Below, one piece after another: positions 22,766-33,719 of a DNA stretch of 64,000 nucleotides (position 1 is its first letter; each line of letters opens with the position of its first letter). Source of the DNA: Pollenia angustigena. Lineage: Eukaryota > Arthropoda > Insecta > Diptera > Polleniidae. The DNA is taken from assembly GCA_930367215.1 (NCBI GenBank), contig OV884056.1, positions 279,726,067 to 279,790,066 of the forward strand. The letters are read 5' to 3'. Below the pieces are notes generated by a model. That model ran no database searches. It saw only the letters and a program-made list of their open reading frames with translations, and had not been told where the DNA came from. The translations under genes were made by a program, and so were the position numbers.

Positions 22766-24183
22766 CACAGTAGCGCCCGTAGAGCAAACGAGGTTGCAAA
22801 AATCAAAATTTTCATGAGCACCGACGAAGTTTTGAATAAACTCATGTTATAGGAAACTTTTCAACGATTTCAAATCTGCCACTCTTAATAATATCACATT
22901 TTTAGTTTAGAAGATATAGCCGTTCAAAGTTGACCGACTTTCGGTTTTCAAAAAAACACACAATTTTTAGTAAATTTGTTGCGATTTCAGGTGTAATATC
23001 ACGAAAAATAGGTAACGAATCGCCTTATTTTTTGTTTGTATTGATTGATGCATTTATTAAATGTGTAATGATAAAAAAAAAATGAACTGTTTGCTTTGTG
23101 TTTCTCCTGGTAAATCACTATTTAAAAACTATCCGTTTTTTCACTATTTTTCAACTTTGACGGAAAATAACAAAAATCTATATTTTTCTATATTTGCCAT
23201 ATTTGCAAAATCTGTTCTTTGATTATTTCTTTACATAATTCAAAAATTTTATCTGCCCGTACGTGCCCGTTTGGCTTCTAGAGGTAAAAAAGGTTAAAAA
23301 GACATGGTTGCCATACTAATATTGCGGTTTAATAAAATTCTTTAATTTGGCCCCTACAGCGCGTAGGATGCTCCTAGATGGGTCAAATGTATGACCAACC
23401 CCACTTTATTATTTATTGCCGAATTTCGGTTTTTTTAGTTATTTCAATAAACTAAACCATTTTTGAGTTACGCGAATATATGCTGTGCAGCGCCTTACAT
23501 TTTCGAAATAACGGTATATCTTGAAAACAAGAGCTAATTTAAAAAAACGGTTAGCACCACTGAATTCAGCGTCCCCAATTAGGGTGAAATGCCAGGTGCG
23601 CGGCATTCGAGTTATCGAGTATTCGAGTTATTCGAGTTATTGAAGAAATAAGCTCAACACATTCGGCTAATTCGGCGAAATTATGACATTTTGAGTATGA
23701 CATAACTTTTGAAAAAAAAATTTTAAAATTTTTTTTCGTTCATATATGTTCCTTATAAGATAAAAGGAACATTCTCACCAAATTTCATTAAAATCGGAAG
23801 GGGTCGTGTCCCACTCTTGGTCGTTTTGACATGGAATTACCCATATACCGAAAATACAGAAAATTGAAAAAATAAATTTAAAAAAAAAAAATTTTTTTTT
23901 TTAATTTGTTGGGTAATAATTTAGAACCCTAAAGAAAAAAAAAATAAAAACAATCTAAAAATGTAAAAATAATTTTTTTTTAGGTACCATAAAATTGATT
24001 TTTCTACTAATTTTAACTTTGATAACCCATAAGTAGGCCCCTACACAGCGTAGCACCCTTTTCAAATGCACATTTCATAGGCTGAACAGTTATCTATCAT
24101 ATGCTGTTTAAACTGTTCAATTACCTTATTCGGTTCAAAAGATATGATTTTTGCAACGAAAAAACTCAAATGGCGCCACTGTG
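22766..24183. mobile_element. Transib-like element (non-autonomous)
   Basis: The left end CACAGTAGCGCC and right end GGCGCCACTGTG are inverted. The 5-bp sequence CGTCG lies on both sides (22761-22765 and 24184-24188). CACWGTG-type tips with a GC-rich 5-bp duplication are hallmarks of Transib, the superfamily related to RAG1 and its recombination signals. No transposase frame is visible. Internal segment 23395-23590 is related in inverted orientation to 25080-25440. Confidence 0.8.
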
Positions 24184-24399
24184 CGTCGCCATCGACTGTC
24201 GCCTTAAACGCCTCAATAGTTCGTCACGCCAAAAATGATTGTTTTGTTGTTTTTATTACGGGTTTGAATGACGAAATCGTTTCAGTACGCTTTAAAACTT
24301 TACAATTGAGACCCAAGTAAGTTAAATTAAAAACAACATCGGGTTGGGGAAATGTTTTATGTATTTTCCTATATTGCACTAATTGTTTAAGTATTATGG

Positions 24400-24660
24400 A
24401 AAACTAAAGGCCCAACCATAATCTACTTAAGTTGGCTTAATCAAATGTGCGAATACATGAATATGATATGAGGTGAACCATATTGAACTTAAGGAAACTT
24501 TTTGCTAAGTTTCATGAAACTGTCATTTGCTTAAGCAAGGTGCTAATCTAATCGCACATTCCGTACGGAATTAAATGTTTTTTTTTTTTTGGTTTTTGTT
24601 TTCTTAAGCACATTTGAGAGAGTTTTTGATAATTTTTGACAGTAGGTTAAGCAAGGCTAT
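24400..24660. repeat. Degenerate hairpin repeat related to 19385-19590 and the arm at 27400
   Basis: TTGCTTAAGCAAGGTG, CTAATCGCACATTCCGTA and TTTGAGAGAG/TTTTTGA blocks match a similar stretch at 19445-19560. The phrase CAACCATAAT or its variants is also found at 27418. Ends are not resolved. Confidence 0.45.
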
Positions 24661-25089
24661 ACATTAGACTAGTCGCAATTTTTTTTTTTTTTTTAAATTT
24701 AATTGTTTGCGCTGCTTAAAATATGAGGTTTGGTGTAAAAAATCATGATCTAATTTTTCAGGTTAATCCGACGGTGCCTAGCCGTGCCGGGTGGGGCCCA
24801 AAGTTCCCCATATTATAAAAAATAAAAATCTTTTCTATCAGATCTTTATAGTAATACTAGTTGAAAAGCCGAAAATCAAGAATATGGCTTCGTAACGATC
24901 TTCCGCAGAGAAAGTACTTCAAGTGTGCCAAATTTCAGCTTCCTATGTCATCAGATGGCTTCAGAAAGTTGCGGAAAGAATAGGACATACATGCAAAATC
25001 CTTACATACTAAGAAATTATATATTGTATAGATAGATTAAAGTATTTGCTGTTTAATATTTTAGTATGATACGAACGAAAGATTTTAAA

Positions 25090-25460
25090 CCTAATTCGGG
25101 GTCGCTGAATCCAGTGGTGCTAGCCGTTTTTTTTACGTTAGCTTTGGATTTCGAGATATACCGTTATTTCGAAAATTAAGGATGTTGCACAACATATGTT
25201 CGCGCAACTCAACAACGCTTTAGCTTATTGAAAAACTAAAAAAAAACCGAAATTCCGCAATAAAATTTACTTTAAGAAAGTTAAAACTTATTTCTTTATA
25301 TTGGCTTTGGTTTTCGAGATATACCGTTATTTAGAAAATTAGGGATGTTGCACAACATATGTTCGCGTAACTCAAAAAAGCTTTAGTTTATTGAAAAACA
25401 AAAGAAACCGAAATTCCGCAATAAAATTTACTTTAAGAAAGGTAAAACGATTTTCTTATA
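25090..25460. repeat. ~180-bp direct repeat, two copies
   Basis: TTCGAGATATACCGTTATTT..AAAATTA.GGATGTTGCACAAC and the AAACCGAAATTCCGCAATAA block occur twice in tandem. An inverted relative is inside the Transib-like element at 23395-23590. Confidence 0.7.
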
Positions 25461-25573
25461 TGCGCAGTCGTTTTAGAAACATAATTTTTTTTCTGGAAAA
25501 AAAAATAATTTTTGTTTTTAAAAATTCATAAAAAATTTAAAAATGCAGCTATGCTTCTAATTTTATACAGTCA

Positions 25574-26876
25574 CTAGCTTAACCCGTGCGCTTCGCTACA
25601 CTGCTTTAACCACTTCTTCAGTTGAGAGATACTTAATATATGCATCCTATGGGAGGTATTTCCCCCTGGGCCTACCGGCTTTATTTTTATTTTCAAAAGT
25701 GTAGCATACCATAAGAGTGACTTTTACAAAGTTTGAACATTCTCACTTAACAGTTCTTAAGATATGCGATATTAAACATTGGTGTCCCATGGGGGGTAAC
25801 ACTTCCCCCGCTGCTATTTTATTTCAGTTTTGGGGCTCTGAAGATCCTACTATCAAAAGTTCAACAAAATCCGTGCAGTGGCTCTTAATTATATTTCTAT
25901 CTATGAGGGGTACTGCTCCTTCTCTGTCAACCCCGCCCATTTTTATATTGAAATTTAAAGTTAACCATAATAGTAGCTTTAACCACGTTTGAAGACTCTC
26001 CCTTTAATAGTTCTTCAGTTGAGTGATATTTAATATATGCATCCTATGGGAGGTATTTCCCCCCCTGCGCCTACCCGCTTTATTTTTATTTTCAATAGTG
26101 TAGTATACCATAAGAGTGACTTCTACAAAGTTTGAACATTCTCACTATAACAGTTCTTAAGATATGCGATATTAAACATTGGTGTCCTTTTGGGGGTAAC
26201 ACTTCCCCCGCTACTATTTTATTTCAGTTTTGGGGCTCTGAAGATCCTACTATCAAAAGTTCAACAAAATGCATGCAGCGGCTCTTAATTATATTTCTAT
26301 CTATGAGAGGTACTGCTCCTCCCCTGTCAACCCCGCCCATTTTTATATTGAAATTTTCATTTTACCATAATAGTAGCTTTAACCACGTTTGAAGGCTGTC
26401 CCTTAAATAGTTCTTCAGTTGAGCTATATTTAATATATGCATCCTATGGGAGGTATTTCCCCCCTGCGCCTACCGCTTTATTTTTATTCTCAATAGAGTA
26501 GTATACCATAAGAGTGACTTCTACAAAGTTTGAACATTCTCACTGTAACAGTTCTTAAGATATGCTATATTAAACATTGGCGTCCTATGGGGGGAACCAC
26601 TTCCCCCGCTACTGTTTTATTTAAATTTTGGGGCTTAGAAGATCCTACTACCAAAAGTTCAACAAAATGTGTGCAGCGGGTCTTAAGATATGCGATATTA
26701 AATATTGGCATCCTATGGGGGGTACCAATTCCCCTGCCCCGATTTTGGATTTCAAAATCAACTAACCATCATCACTCCTCCCTGTACCTTCCCTAAAAAT
26801 TTTATGGCAATCGGTCGAGCCGTTCTCGAGTTATGGAGTGACAATCAAAATGTACACTTCTTTTTATATATATAGA
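25574..26876 (-). mobile_element. Non-autonomous Helitron, longer relative of 9413-10296
   Basis: Minus-strand termini are TCTATATATATAAAAAG and GGGTTAAGCTAG, inserted between A and T. The GCGCTTCGC hairpin lies at the 3' end. Inside, a roughly 400-415-bp unit is repeated about three times (landmark GAACATTCTCACT at 25735, 26140 and 26535). The relative at 9413 has about two units. Confidence 0.8.
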
Positions 26877-26916
26877 TATAAAAAACAACATTGCAAACAA
26901 AACAAGCTATAAATGA

Positions 26917-27058
26917 TTAAAATCTGTTAACAATTTTGATTTTATGTATTCACAAAGACGAACAATTTTAATTAAATTAAGAATTTTATTAAACCGCCAT
27001 ATAAATTGTTCGTCTTTTGTATATACATAAAATCAAAAGTTGTTAACAGATTTTAATC
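26917..27058. repeat. Inverted-repeat hairpin
   Basis: Arms TTAAAATCTGTTAACAA and TTGTTAACAGATTTTAA, continuing through AGACGAACAATT, give about 55-bp arms separated by about 30 bp. Probably a MITE adjoining the right foldback arm. Confidence 0.7.
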
Positions 27059-27635
27059 AATTATGTCAGGATGTTTGCATGTACGTCCTATCCTTTCCGC
27101 AACTTTCTGAAGCCATCTGATGACATAGGAAGCTGAAATTTGACACACTTGAAGTACTTTCTCCGCGGAAGATCGTAACGAAGCCATATTTTTGATTTTA
27201 GGCTTTTCAACTAGTATAACTATAAAGATCTGATAGAAATATGTTTTTTTATAATATGGGGAACTTTGGGCCCCACCCGGCACGGCTAGGCACCGTCGGA
27301 TTGACCTGAAAAAATAGATCATGATTTCTTACACCAAACCTCATATTTTAAGCAGCGCAAACAATTAAATTTAAAAAAAAAAATCCCATACAAGATGCGA
27401 CCAGTCTACTATGCATATTATGGTTGAGCCTTAACTGAAGATCTGCAATCAACAAAAATTATACCAGCGTTGCCAATAAGCCATTTAATGACTATATTCA
27501 GCCATTTTTAATTTTGTTAAACTTTAAAAAAATGTCAAATAAATTTAGCAAAAGTTTTTACAAGTTTAAAAAATGTATGGTTGTATACATAAATGATAAA
27601 AAAAAGTGACTAAAATTTTTAGACATTTAAAATAT

Positions 27636-28018
27636 GTACTACACCATTTTTCATTGAAAATGAGAAAATTCTAGATGAAATTGAGACAATTCCAAGGCGA
27701 ATTCATCCCAGGTAATCTCGGTACTACAACAAGTACAAAAACCACAAGCAATTTGTTATTGTACAATGTCAAAAAGAGAAATAAAACAAAACAGAAACAA
27801 AGATAATAAAAGAGAATAAACAAAATTTTGACATACAACAAAGTTATCAGCAGGGCTTTTAAGACCACCTGTAATAAATTCGCCTTGGACAATTCTAAAT
27901 GAAATTGATAATTTCAATTTCCAATTTCTCAATTTCAAATTTAAATTCTTAATTTCAATTTGAATTTTCTCAATTTGAAATTGAAATTCTCATTTTCAAT
28001 GAAGGAGGGTGTAGTACT
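27636..28018. mobile_element. Foldback MITE with GTACTACACC ends
   Basis: GTACTACACC..TTTCATTGAAAATGAG at the left returns as CTCATTTTCAATGAAGG..GGTGTAGTAC at the right. A second inner pair centres on AATTCGCCTTGG. Stretch 27896-28003 is a simple AATTTC-rich sequence. Confidence 0.65.
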
Positions 28019-28109
28019 ACTTCATTGTAATGTACTCATATCCCAAGAAATCAAAAAAATTGGAAGTTACTTATGCAAAAGAAGTGGCAAAAAAATATTT
28101 TTTATTTTG

Positions 28110-28870
28110 TTTTTTTTTATCAAACATTTGAGTTCAAAAAATTTTAATCAACAAATACTTCCCAGTTTTTAAAATAAATTTTATTTCATGAAAATCCATG
28201 GACAAATTCCTGGGGGCAAATTATGGCAGTTGTGATCAAATACTTTTTCGATTCGAAAGCAATTTTATTTCTGCCGATAAATGCTTTACAACACAAAAAA
28301 ATTATTTCGATCCGTTCAGTATGGACAGAGGGAATTATAAACAAAACTGCTTTCGAATCGAAAAAGTATTCGATCACGACTGCCATAATTTGCCCCCTGT
28401 TTTATTCCCGATAAAGTGAAAGTACCTAGTTTTAACATTTTTTATCACGAATTTGTGTATATCGACATGTTTATTTTATGTATGCAACTTGCTGCTCGAC
28501 ACAAATTTGCGATAAAAAAAATGTCTCTCTTAATCGGGAATAAAAAACTAATTTATCCATGGATTTTCATGAAACAAAATTTTATTTCTTTCTATTATAT
28601 GCAGCTTTATGAAAAAGTAATTAAAGTTAAGGATTAAAAAAATATTGGGTTATAAAAAGGTAAAACTTTGTTATTTTTAGCTCGACACAAATTTGCGATA
28701 AAAAAAAGGTCAAAACTAGGTACTTTCAGTTGATTGGCAATAAAACCGGAATATGTCCATGGATTTAAAATTAATCTTATTTCTAAAAGATGCAACTTTA
28801 CGATTAAGTACCAAAACTGGGAAGTATTTGTTGTTTTCAATTTTTTATGAATTTTTTGAGTTCAAAAATT
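28110..28870. repeat. Foldback repeat with TCCATGGATT motifs
   Basis: TTGAGTTCAAAAAATTTTA, AATACTTCCCAGTTTT and TCCATGGA occur near 28125-28200. They return inverted or in variant form at 28735-28870 and partly at 28545-28590. The MITE 28211-28398 is nested inside. No gene is recognised although several short frames overlap it. Confidence 0.55.
28211..28398. mobile_element. MITE, GGGGGCAAATTATGGCAGT family
   Basis: GGGGGCAAATTATGGCAGT at the left and ACTGCCATAATTTGCCCCC at the right are perfect inverted copies after one central transition. The arms continue through TTTTTCGATTCGAAAGC. Confidence 0.8.
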
Positions 28871-28879
28871 TTATTATTA

Positions 28880-29480
28880 AACAAAAACAAAAAAAATAAA
28901 AATTGTTTCCACTTGTTTCTCAATAATTCCAAAACTAATGACTTAATTCAAAACTGATATTAGAAAGACTTAAATCTGGTGTAATTTGAAATTTTTTGAC
29001 GTATTGCATACCAAAATCGAGGACGTCGCACATAGTGGTTTTTAAGAAATGGAAAAATTTAAGTACGCAGCTCGACAGACAACAAAGTTCTGCATCGTAT
29101 AGTGAATTTTCAAGTCTTTTGCTTGAGATTTGTGGTTTTGGGACACTGTTAAAACCAGGAAAGTTGATAAAATTGCATGCGTGTTCATTGACTTTTTACG
29201 ATTTTGGGAGGTTTACAATATATTTTTTTGTAGATAAACGAATAAAGATTTTACATTGGTTTTTTTTCTGTGAAAGACTATATAAACAGCTAATTATGAA
29301 AATTTTTAGAAAAGTTTTATTAGAAGTTTTTATGATAAAAAATTAGTTCGATATTAAAAAAAACGATTTTTTTGTTCACTTTTTTGTAAAAAAAAAAAAA
29401 AATTAAAAGGTTTTTGAAGGTGAAGCCCGCTGAGTTCTTAAAAATGTTATACATCACGATAAAATTTGAAATCTCTACTT
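28880..29480. other. AT-rich stretch without a recognised gene
   Basis: A 116-codon frame at 28996-29346 has no recognisable domain, no initiator context and no splice context. I regard it as chance. Confidence 0.4.
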
Positions 29481-29484
29481 TTAA

Positions 29485-30117
29485 CCCTTATGTGTGTGGA
29501 CAGGTACCTGTGTACCTATTGCGTTTTCAAATCGAAATTTTTTATATAAGATTTTAGTCTACAATTCTACAATTTCATGAGAACTCCTAACTTTTTGTTA
29601 TTATTATATTTTCATAGGTGTTTATATACAATATGAGTTTGGGGGGGGCGTGGCATACCAATTTGCTTTTTGCACCCTTAATAGGGTGAATAGGTACCTG
29701 GGTACCTGTATACGTTTTATATAACAAATTTTTTTTTTTTTGGGTGTAGGATTTTAAAAAATATATGAAAAGGAGAAAACCAGAGTAAAATTCTAATATT
29801 ATTTCATTAACCATCGATTGTTTGTACGATACAAGACAAAAAATTAGATTTCTCATACAATTTCCATGAAGGTACCCAGGTACCTATCCACCCTATAGAA
29901 GGTGTTTTATATTCCAAATTTTTTTTTTTTTGGGTGTAGAATTTTAAAAAATATATGAAAAGGAGAAAACCAGAGTAAAATTCTAATATTATATCATTAA
30001 CCATCGATTGTTTGTACAATACAAGACAAAAAATTAGATTTCTCATACAATTTGCATGAAGGTACCCAGGTACCTATCCACCCTATAGAAGGTGTTTTTT
30101 TTCCACACACATAAGGG
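29485..30117. mobile_element. piggyBac-type non-autonomous element with internal direct repeats
   Basis: TTAA (29481-29484 and 30118-30121) flanks inverted ends CCCTTATGTGTGTGGA and TCCACACACATAAGGG. The inside is built from a 220-bp unit repeated about two and a half times, each ending in GGTACCCAGGTACC-like motifs. TTAA duplication plus CCC tips fits piggyBac. Confidence 0.75.
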
Positions 30118-30499
30118 TTAAATTAAAAAAAAAACGTTGCGCGTTGTTGCGCCATTTTTTTTATGATTTTTTGAAAATTTCACCTTTTTTCTGTTTTTGC
30201 TCATCTTGCATAGGTACATATGATAGATACCCTTTCGTCAGTCATAAAATGTGTTGGTTGTACGTAGATGTTTTTTATTTAAATTATTACATCTAAGACT
30301 AATATTAACTGTGTAAAAAAGGGATGTGCGAAACAGTAAGTAACGGGTTTTAACCACCTGTGTGGCCGCTAAATGACGTTATTTTATGGAGCAAAATAAA
30401 TGTACCTGTTTTGCATAACTTTTAAAATCATTAACAACAAAAATAATGTATAATAAAAAATCAAATCTGGGCTCTAGGTACTTAGTTTTTTTTAATATA

Positions 30500-30863
30500 A
30501 AATTGTTATCAAAACCATTTTGAAGCTTGGCGCAACTGTAATGAGTGAGGCAATGTTGCCTATCGGGCTATTATCAGAAGAAGCGTCTGAGGCACGAAAG
30601 AAACATTTTCGTCTTTACAGGCAGAATTTTGCTAGAAAGTTTTCGAGGGTTCAGTGTAACATTATTACAAATAGACTTTTGCTCAGTTCTGACCGACTGA
30701 TTACTAGTATAAGACCAACTCCAAAAAAAAATCATTACCCTTTACGAAAGAAGCAATTTCTTTTATGCTTCCAACTGTACTTGGCTCTGAAGAGAATTCA
30801 GATTCAGAAGAGGATTTTGAAGAAGCAGACGAAGAAGAACCATGGCACTCATCATCATCTTAG
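30500..30863 (+). pseudogene. Frameshifted fragment of a transposon-associated protein
   Basis: One frame reads IKTILKLGATVMSEAMLPIG, then LLSEEASEARKKHFR and RKFSRVQ. After a frameshift near 30760 the frame continues FMLPTVLGSEE, an acidic run and PWHSSSS, then TAG at 30861. I recall such 'LPIG-LSEEA-EAR' segments near the C-terminus of uncharacterised proteins that recur in arthropod genomes with transposon-like copy number. No upstream part is found in the window. Family identity is from memory and not checked. Confidence 0.55.
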
Positions 30864-30869
30864 TGCAAA

Positions 30870-31890
30870 AGAGAAGTTATTTTAAATAAAATTTGCTGTT
30901 ACTACTATAAATAAGTAATAATTATGAATATATTAATTATTTTCAGATAAATTAAATACTATAAAATACATAGAAGTCACATAAAATCTTAAAAATTAAT
31001 ATTTTTTGGAAATTAGCAAAAGAAAAAAAAATTTTACAGGGTCGTTCCGGGGGAGGGGGGGGGGGTTTGGAGGGATACCTCCCCCTACCCATAAAAGTTC
31101 AAAAATTTAATTTTTATAGTATTAAGGCGTTTTTTAAATATTATTTTATGTAACCGCCCTCAAAAGGGGGCGGGGGCGAAAAGTGTAATTTTACTATCTC
31201 ATGAGTCTAATTTTAGGTTTTTTAACTTTCGCCGACGTTAAAAGTTGCATTTGCCAAACAGAAGTATGGGAAAACTTAAAAAAAAATTGCATTTTTCAGA
31301 GGTTGGATTAGTTCTTCTAGGGGGAACCTTTTCCTCCTTGGTCCGATTTTATTTACTTTTCAGGTTTACCTGCCTATGACAATATCACATATTTCTGCCA
31401 AGTTTCATCGATCTAGGCGCACTCAATAGCTTTTAAGAAGCAATATAAGCTAAAACAAAAAGTAATGTCCGGCTAGATTGGCAAAAAACCCCTATGTGCG
31501 TCATTCCAAAGTTACGACTAGATGTATAAAGCAGCCTCTTCAAAAATTTCAAATTGAAGAAAAAAAATTTTTTAAAATAACCCTACCATATATTCTTAAA
31601 TAATGATGATTTTTGCAGTTAGGTAACTATAGCGGATCAAAAAAAAATATAGCGGTTATTCAGGGAATTTTTGCTTGTTGCATAGTGTTTTTAAACAAAG
31701 CAAGACGTTTGGTTTTTATTTGTTCGTTGGGTATGAGTAATAATATTATAAAATGGAAACAAAGCTGAATACCGGCATAACTCAGGAACGGTAAGAGAAA
31801 ATTCAAAAATAGTTTTTTCTTATTATTTAGAATTAACTATTCTTTCAGACTGCATTGTTCGTTTTTTTTTTCATTTTCATACAAATTTCA
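30870..31890. other. AT-rich DNA with G and C runs, no gene
   Basis: A G-rich run at 31049-31065 and a matching C-rich stretch just after it could form a hairpin. GGGGGCGGGGGCG near 31167 is unusual for this AT-rich window. No coding frame is recognised. Confidence 0.5.
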
Positions 31891-31895
31891 AAAGT

Positions 31896-33159
31896 GGCTG
31901 TAGGAAATATCGCCCAAAGAAAAATGGCCAAAAAAAAAAAAATGAAAAATCGCCCAAATGAAGAATCGCCCAAAAGAACATGAAAAATAACCCAAAAAGT
32001 TATATATGAAATTTTGCCCAAAAGAAACGAAAAAGAGCCCAAAATAAAAATGAAAAATGACCCAAAAAGAAAAAACGAATTTTTTCCAAAAAAAAAAAAA
32101 TTTATGTATTTTGCAAAACAGTGTTTATTATTCATATAAATTTAGTAACTTACAAATGTAAGAGAAAAACACGTTTTATTATGGTAACAAATAACAAAAC
32201 TATTTTTAAAGAAACTTATTTTACCATAATGTGGTTGTCGGTGACAATGATTTGGTTAAATTAAACATAATATGGTCAACATTTTTTTAAAAATGGTTTT
32301 GTTGTTTTTTCTCTGGGTGCATATATTAAACATATAACGAAACCACTTTTGGGCGCAAGGATTTTCTTCCCTATGTTGTAATAAATACCGGCAGCGCTTA
32401 CTAAAGCGTGTCGGCATAGCCGGCCGTCGGCCGGGCGCAAGGATTTTCTCCTCTTTGATATAACAAAGACCGGCTTCGCAAACTAAAGCTTCTCTGCGCA
32501 GACGGCCTTTGGGCGGGCGCAAGGATTTTTTCCTTTATGGTATAACAAGTACCAGTTTCGCTAAGTAAAGCTTATAAAATCTGCCTTGTTTCCGGACGAA
32601 GGCCGACTTCGCAGATAAGCTTTAGTTATCGAAGCCAGCATTTTTTATACCATAGAGGAGAAAATCCTTGCGCCTGGCCGAAGGCCGGCTGGGCAGAGAA
32701 GCTTTAGTTTGCGAAGCCGGTTTTTGTTATACCATAGAGGAGAACATCCTTGCCCCCGGCCGAAGGCCGTCTGTGCAGAGAAGCTTTAGTTAGCGAAGCC
32801 GGTACTTGTTTTTATCAAAGAGGAGAAAATCATTGCGCCCGGGCATAGGCCGGCTATGCTTTCGAGTTTGTCCACGGACACTATGACACTGGACATTATG
32901 ACAAGCCACCTTTTGCAATATGTCCCGTTATTTTTATAAATAACATTTAGGAATTCGTCGTATAGTAATAATGAATGATTTAGACAAATAGTATGCCCGA
33001 AAAAATGGGCGAAAAATCACCCAATAGTAACGAAAAATAGCCCAACAATTTGGGTCCCTTTTCATATGAATTCAGGCCCAATTTTACATGGAATTTTTTT
33101 GGGCGATTTTTCATATATTTTTTGGGCCATTTTTTCTTTGGGCGATTTTTCCTACAGCC
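31896..33159. mobile_element. Mutator-like foldback element
   Basis: The left end GGCTGTAGGAAATATCGCCC returns inverted at the right as GGGCGATTTTTCCTACAGCC (two mismatches). The 9-bp sequence TTCAAAAGT lies on both sides (31887-31895 and 33160-33168). A 9-bp duplication is typical of Mutator-like elements. Subterminal regions repeat GCCCAAAA motifs (right side GGGCGAT/TTTGGG). The centre holds a palindromic array; no transposase is visible. Confidence 0.75.
32345..32870. repeat. Palindromic array of ~110-bp units (three forward, three reverse)
   Basis: GGGCGCAAGGATTTTC recurs at about 32352, 32434 and 32513. Its inverse (AAAATCCTTGCGCC and variants) recurs at about 32663, 32743 and 32826. 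Each unit also carries AACTAAAGCTT, a GGCTTCGC/GCGAAGCC block and a GGCCGAAGGCC/GGCCGTCGGCC palindrome. It is GC-rich compared with its surroundings. Confidence 0.8.
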
Positions 33160-33490
33160 TTCAAAAGTTATAGACCGTTACTTACTAAATTTATGAAAAA
33201 AGTACGAACAATTTAATGTAGGGGGCCCAAATGAACTAATACATTGCACAAATGTATAGTTTTTACGCATAAAAATTAAGCTTGGACATTTTTCTTTTAA
33301 ATGGTTGCGTCAAAAGTGAGAAAATTGTGGTTTTTGACAAGCTCTGCAAACACCTCAAAAAAGGCAGGTAAACCAGATTTTTGGCAGAAATTCAACTTGA
33401 GCGACCTCTCAAAAATACTTTATCTTTAAAATTATGCTTTATCACCCATGAAATAAGAAAACAAATTTTTGGACACACTTATATACATAC

Positions 33491-33716
33491 ATATCGTCAC
33501 TTAAAATGCAAAAGGGCCTAACAACAAAAAAATTCGAAATAAAGTGTTTAATTGATTTTTGTTCGTTTTATTAAGATTTATGTTTACAAAAAATTTAAAC
33601 ATTTTAAAGAAATTCAAACGCCAATTACACCTTGTTTTTATTGATTTTGTAAAGTTTTTTGCTCCTACTGTAAAAAAAGTGTTTTTACGCCCTTTTGCAT
33701 TTTAGTTGACGATATA
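33491..33716. mobile_element. MITE, ATATCGT..AAATGCAAAA family
   Basis: ATATCGTCACTTAAAATGCA at the left end returns inverted at the right (TGCATTTTAGTTGACGATAT). Same family as 19645-20721. Confidence 0.75.
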
Positions 33717-33719
33717 AAG

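Larger units (their letters stand above)
24650..27425. repeat. Large foldback: ~370-bp inverted arms around a Helitron
   Basis: The left arm (about 24650-25008) and right arm (about 27060-27425) are inverted copies over blocks such as AATTGTTTGCGCTGCTTAAA, GCCTAGCCGTGCCGGGTGGG, CTTTATAG, AAAGTACTTCAAGTGTG and CATCAGATGGCTTCAGAAAG. Between them lie a twofold repeat (25090-25460), a Helitron (25574-26876) and a hairpin (26917-27058). I see no transposase. Confidence 0.75.

Noticed and set aside
27053..27322. 89-codon minus-strand frame in the foldback arm
   Set aside because: The mirrored copy in the left arm (24750-25008) lacks the same open frame; no recognised domain.
28996..29346. 116-codon frame as a gene
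   Set aside because: No domain, no splice or polyadenylation context, AT-rich composition and no relation to neighbours.
29587..30046. Repeated short units as a CRISPR array
   Set aside because: Units are 220 bp with no short repeat-spacer alternation, in a eukaryotic TTAA element.
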